64,000 nt of DNA from Phaeobacter sp. A36a-5a (GTDB taxonomy: Bacteria; Pseudomonadota; Alphaproteobacteria; Rhodobacterales; Rhodobacteraceae): the NCBI RefSeq assembly GCF_037911135.1, contig NZ_JBBLYU010000002.1, positions 310,001 through 374,000 on the forward strand, in the 5' to 3' direction. The position numbers were made by a program, and so were the translations under genes. Positions 62,177 to 64,000 of the stretch are shown here, piece by piece. Below the pieces are notes generated by a model that was given only the letters and a program-made list of their open reading frames with translations, ran no database searches and had not been told where the DNA came from. Positions within the stretch are counted from its first letter, which is position 1. Every line of letters begins with the position of its first letter.

Positions 62177-62797
62177 TCAACTCACTTGGACGGCCAGCAT
62201 GGCCGCGAACCCGAGCAGAACGAGGCCAGAACAAACGCGAAATGCGTCGTAGCGCGTCTGTGTCAGGAAACGTTCCCGGACCTTGTCAGCCAAGAGCGCA
62301 TATGTGCAGAGCGATAGGATGGAAAGCCCGCAGTAGGTCAAAACCAGCACCGTCGATTGAGGCCAAAGCGACCGGGCCGGGTCCAGGACTTGTGGGAATA
62401 GTGCAAGATAGAACAACAGCGCCTTGGGGTTTGCCAAAGCCAGTAGAAATGCTTCGCGAAAAAGGAGCCGTGGCGGCACAAATTGGACCAGACCCTTTCC
62501 CAGAGCAATGGGTTCACGCCTGATCATCAGTTTCAGACCGAGCCCGCCCAGATAGGCGACCCCAAGCCAACGAAAAATCGCCCAAAGAATTTCTGACGTG
62601 ACTACGAACGCGGCCACCCCGCCCGCACATAGGAGGCCACCAACTGCGAGGCCCAGTGCATTGCCTAAGATCGTCGGCAGCACCGGCACGAACCCGAGCT
62701 GCAATGCCCGTCTGAGCGTGTTGAGGTTGGCAGGCCCCGGCGTCACGATGTTGGCGGCTGATATTGTCGCGTACGAAAGCCATAGTGCCCATGCCAT
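62177..62797 (-). CDS. LysE family translocator
   Basis: A 206-residue, six-helix RhtB/LysE exporter: ISAANIVTPGPANLNTLRRALQLG near the N-terminus is the family signature (PGP motif). FLLALANPKALLFYLALFPQ is also conserved. It is the first gene of a two-exporter operon and is divergent from the Lrp-type regulator 143 bases away, the usual arrangement for amino-acid export controlled by an amino-acid sensor. Confidence 0.92.
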   Translation of the reverse strand: MAWALWLSYATISAANIVTPGPANLNTLRRALQLGFVPVLPTILGNALGLAVGGLLCAGGVAAFVVTSEILWAIFRWLGVAYLGGLGLKLMIRREPIALGKGLVQFVPPRLLFREAFLLALANPKALLFYLALFPQVLDPARSLWPQSTVLVLTYCGLSILSLCTYALLADKVRERFLTQTRYDAFRVCSGLVLLGFAAMLAVQVS

Positions 62798-62940
62798 ATC
62801 TCAAACTCCGTTCCGGCGCGCCCATGATGATGCGCTATGGCGGAGTTTAGACAGACACGCGGTCGAAATACTTTGCATGTCGAAAGTTAATTCGAGATTA
62901 TCTCGTCATATCGAAAGCAATCCACCAAGACGCCCTCATT

Positions 62941-63387
62941 ATGGAAATCACACTTGATCAACTTGACCGCTCACTCCTTCAGGAACTGAGCCGTGACGCC
63001 AGATTGAGCTGGCGCGAACTTGCCGCAATGACCGGGGTGTCGGCCCCGACCGTACGGGACCGCATCAGGCGGCTCGAAGACACAGGCGTCATCACAGGTT
63101 TTGGTCTCGAGTTGTCGCCGAAAGCGCTTGGCTACACCCTAGAGGCGATTGTGCGCATCAAACCCTTTCCTGGAAAGGTTCATTTGCTCGCCGAAAAGAT
63201 CATCACATCAGATCGCATCGTGCAGTGTGACAAGGTCACTGGCGAGGATGCGTTCGTTGCGCGCATGCTGCTCAAGGATATCTCTGAAATGGACAGTTTG
63301 CTGGAAGAGTTTTCAACACACGCATCCACGCAAACAGCAGTTGTCAAATCCAGCCCGGTGCGCATGCGGCCACCGCCGCTTGAGTGA
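62941..63387 (+). CDS. Lrp/AsnC family transcriptional regulator
   Basis: A 148-residue regulator with an N-terminal HTH (LDRSLLQELSRDARLSWRELAAMTGVSAPTVRDRIRRLEDTGVITGF) and a C-terminal RAM ligand domain with CDKVTGEDAFVARMLLKDI. Complete and typical in length. It probably senses an amino acid and switches the divergent lysE-eamA pair. Confidence 0.93.
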   Translation: MEITLDQLDRSLLQELSRDARLSWRELAAMTGVSAPTVRDRIRRLEDTGVITGFGLELSPKALGYTLEAIVRIKPFPGKVHLLAEKIITSDRIVQCDKVTGEDAFVARMLLKDISEMDSLLEEFSTHASTQTAVVKSSPVRMRPPPLE

Positions 63388-63578
63388 AATGTTTGCAACC
63401 CAAAAGGCCTGACTGGGTTGTTGATTTTGAGTAGAGCGGACCTTCGCGCAGCCGCAGCGAAAGCTCGGAAAGTCCCGCTCACTGCTAGTCCAAGCCCAAC
63501 CAGGCGAACGGCCCCTGTCTCGGAGATCAGCCATTCACGCCTGGCGCGGCGAACTTGCGGCATGAGCCCGTAGCACAC

Positions 63579-64000
63579 CTACAAGCCGACAGCTTCTCGC
63601 TGCATGAAGCAGTGGATCTCGGAGCTACTGATCTCTTTGAAACCATGCCGCCGGTAGAGCGAGCCTACCGGGTTCCAGTGCAAATACTCCAATCTAACAG
63701 GTAGCCGCAGGCTATCGGCCACCGCGAGACAGTGCGCGAGAATAGTCGAACCGGCTCCCTGGCCTTGATGCTCTGGGAACAAATAGAACTCTCCGAAGCG
63801 CACGTGATCCGACTGCCTCTGAAGCGAAAGCGTTCCAAGTCTCTGTTCCGAGCGCCTTATCTCGAAAAATGGCTTCTCGCTGTAATGACGCTCATGCAGG
63901 TCGCGTTGGAATGCTTCATCCCAAGGCCAGCGTTTGATGATGTGCGGCCCCATGGCCGCTCGTTTAGCTTGCGAAAGCAAAGGCAATGTCGCCGGGATCG
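63579..64000 (-). CDS. GNAT family acetyltransferase, possibly frameshifted, runs to window edge
   Basis: The frame covers most of a GNAT domain: FEIRRSEQRLGTLSLQ, then the acetyl-CoA loop FPEHQGQGAGSTILAHCL and YRRHGFKEI. No good start exists before the edge (only a TTG at 63986). In the neighbouring frame the upstream bases read DPGDIA; removing one T from the run at 63979-63981 would join it smoothly to LLSQAKRAAMGP. Either a frameshift has broken the gene or the base call is wrong. The N-terminus lies beyond the window. Confidence 0.6.
   Translation of the reverse strand, partial: IPATLPLLSQAKRAAMGPHIIKRWPWDEAFQRDLHERHYSEKPFFEIRRSEQRLGTLSLQRQSDHVRFGEFYLFPEHQGQGAGSTILAHCLAVADSLRLPVRLEYLHWNPVGSLYRRHGFKEISSSEIHCFMQREAVGL

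Noticed and set aside
62262-62280. Second LacI-like palindrome near GGAAACGTTCCC in lysE
   Set aside because: Imperfect, inside coding sequence and far from any sugar gene.

Overview
The window reads as an alphaproteobacterial chromosome of the roseobacter group (Rhodobacteraceae). The evidence is high-GC coding; a 263-residue BztD-type amino-acid ATPase; the block rpmH-rnpA-yidD ... yidC-MOSC-engB with argB nearby; an RTX protein ending in a Hint domain; TRAP transporters; and a GC hairpin followed by GGAGTATTT, a motif I recall as common between genes in this group. Genus is not decided by the sequence (Phaeobacter/Leisingera/Ruegeria-like is an inference).

Layout. 1-17.8 kb is core-like: end of an amino-acid ABC transporter, a DUF411 protein, a SixA-like phosphatase with an Fe-S protein, argB, an SDR, then a long minus-strand housekeeping run (rpmH, rnpA, yidD, a small DUF1127-like gene, ttcA, an EAL phosphodiesterase, yidC, MOSC, engB). 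A VTT membrane protein, a flavin disulfide reductase, an orphan histidine kinase and tRNA-Arg(ACG) follow. From 18 kb the content is accessory: a Bcr/CflA efflux pump behind what looks like a leader-peptide attenuator, a decayed IS1182-family transposase, and an eight-gene LacI-controlled sugar operon (20.5-29.8 kb) with four-base gene overlaps. Next comes an RpiR-linked TRAP operon (30.0-37.9 kb) with M81 peptidase, DSD1-type PLP enzyme, sugar kinase and RidA.

38-50.7 kb holds a pqiA-pqiA-pqiB-pqiC lipid-transport operon, a GlxA-type regulator facing a second RidA, a cupin protein, a membrane-anchored M20 peptidase, a RimB-RimK-desuccinylase-like trio, and an AraC regulator facing an SDR. 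50.9-53.8 kb is a 959-residue RTX/Hint protein with an internal 126-codon tandem duplication. 54.2-61 kb is a Tn7-like transposon (tnsA, tnsB, tnsC, large tniQ) with a Ner-like repressor, an unrecognised 201-residue protein and a hairpin-rich spacer; its right side abuts an IS110 fragment. The window closes with LysE and EamA exporters facing an Lrp regulator, and an incomplete GNAT gene.

How the genes fit together. The sugar operon encodes import (SBP, fused ATPase, permease), anomer handling (epimerase), isomerisation (D-lyxose isomerase family), phosphorylation (PfkB) and aldol cleavage (class I aldolase), plus a Gfo/Idh oxidoreductase; its sugar is not identifiable from sequence. The TRAP operon would import an organic acid and process it with a PLP enzyme whose enamine product RidA could clear. 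Both loci have palindromic candidate operators at their promoters. No CRISPR array, cas gene, rRNA or prophage structural gene is visible.
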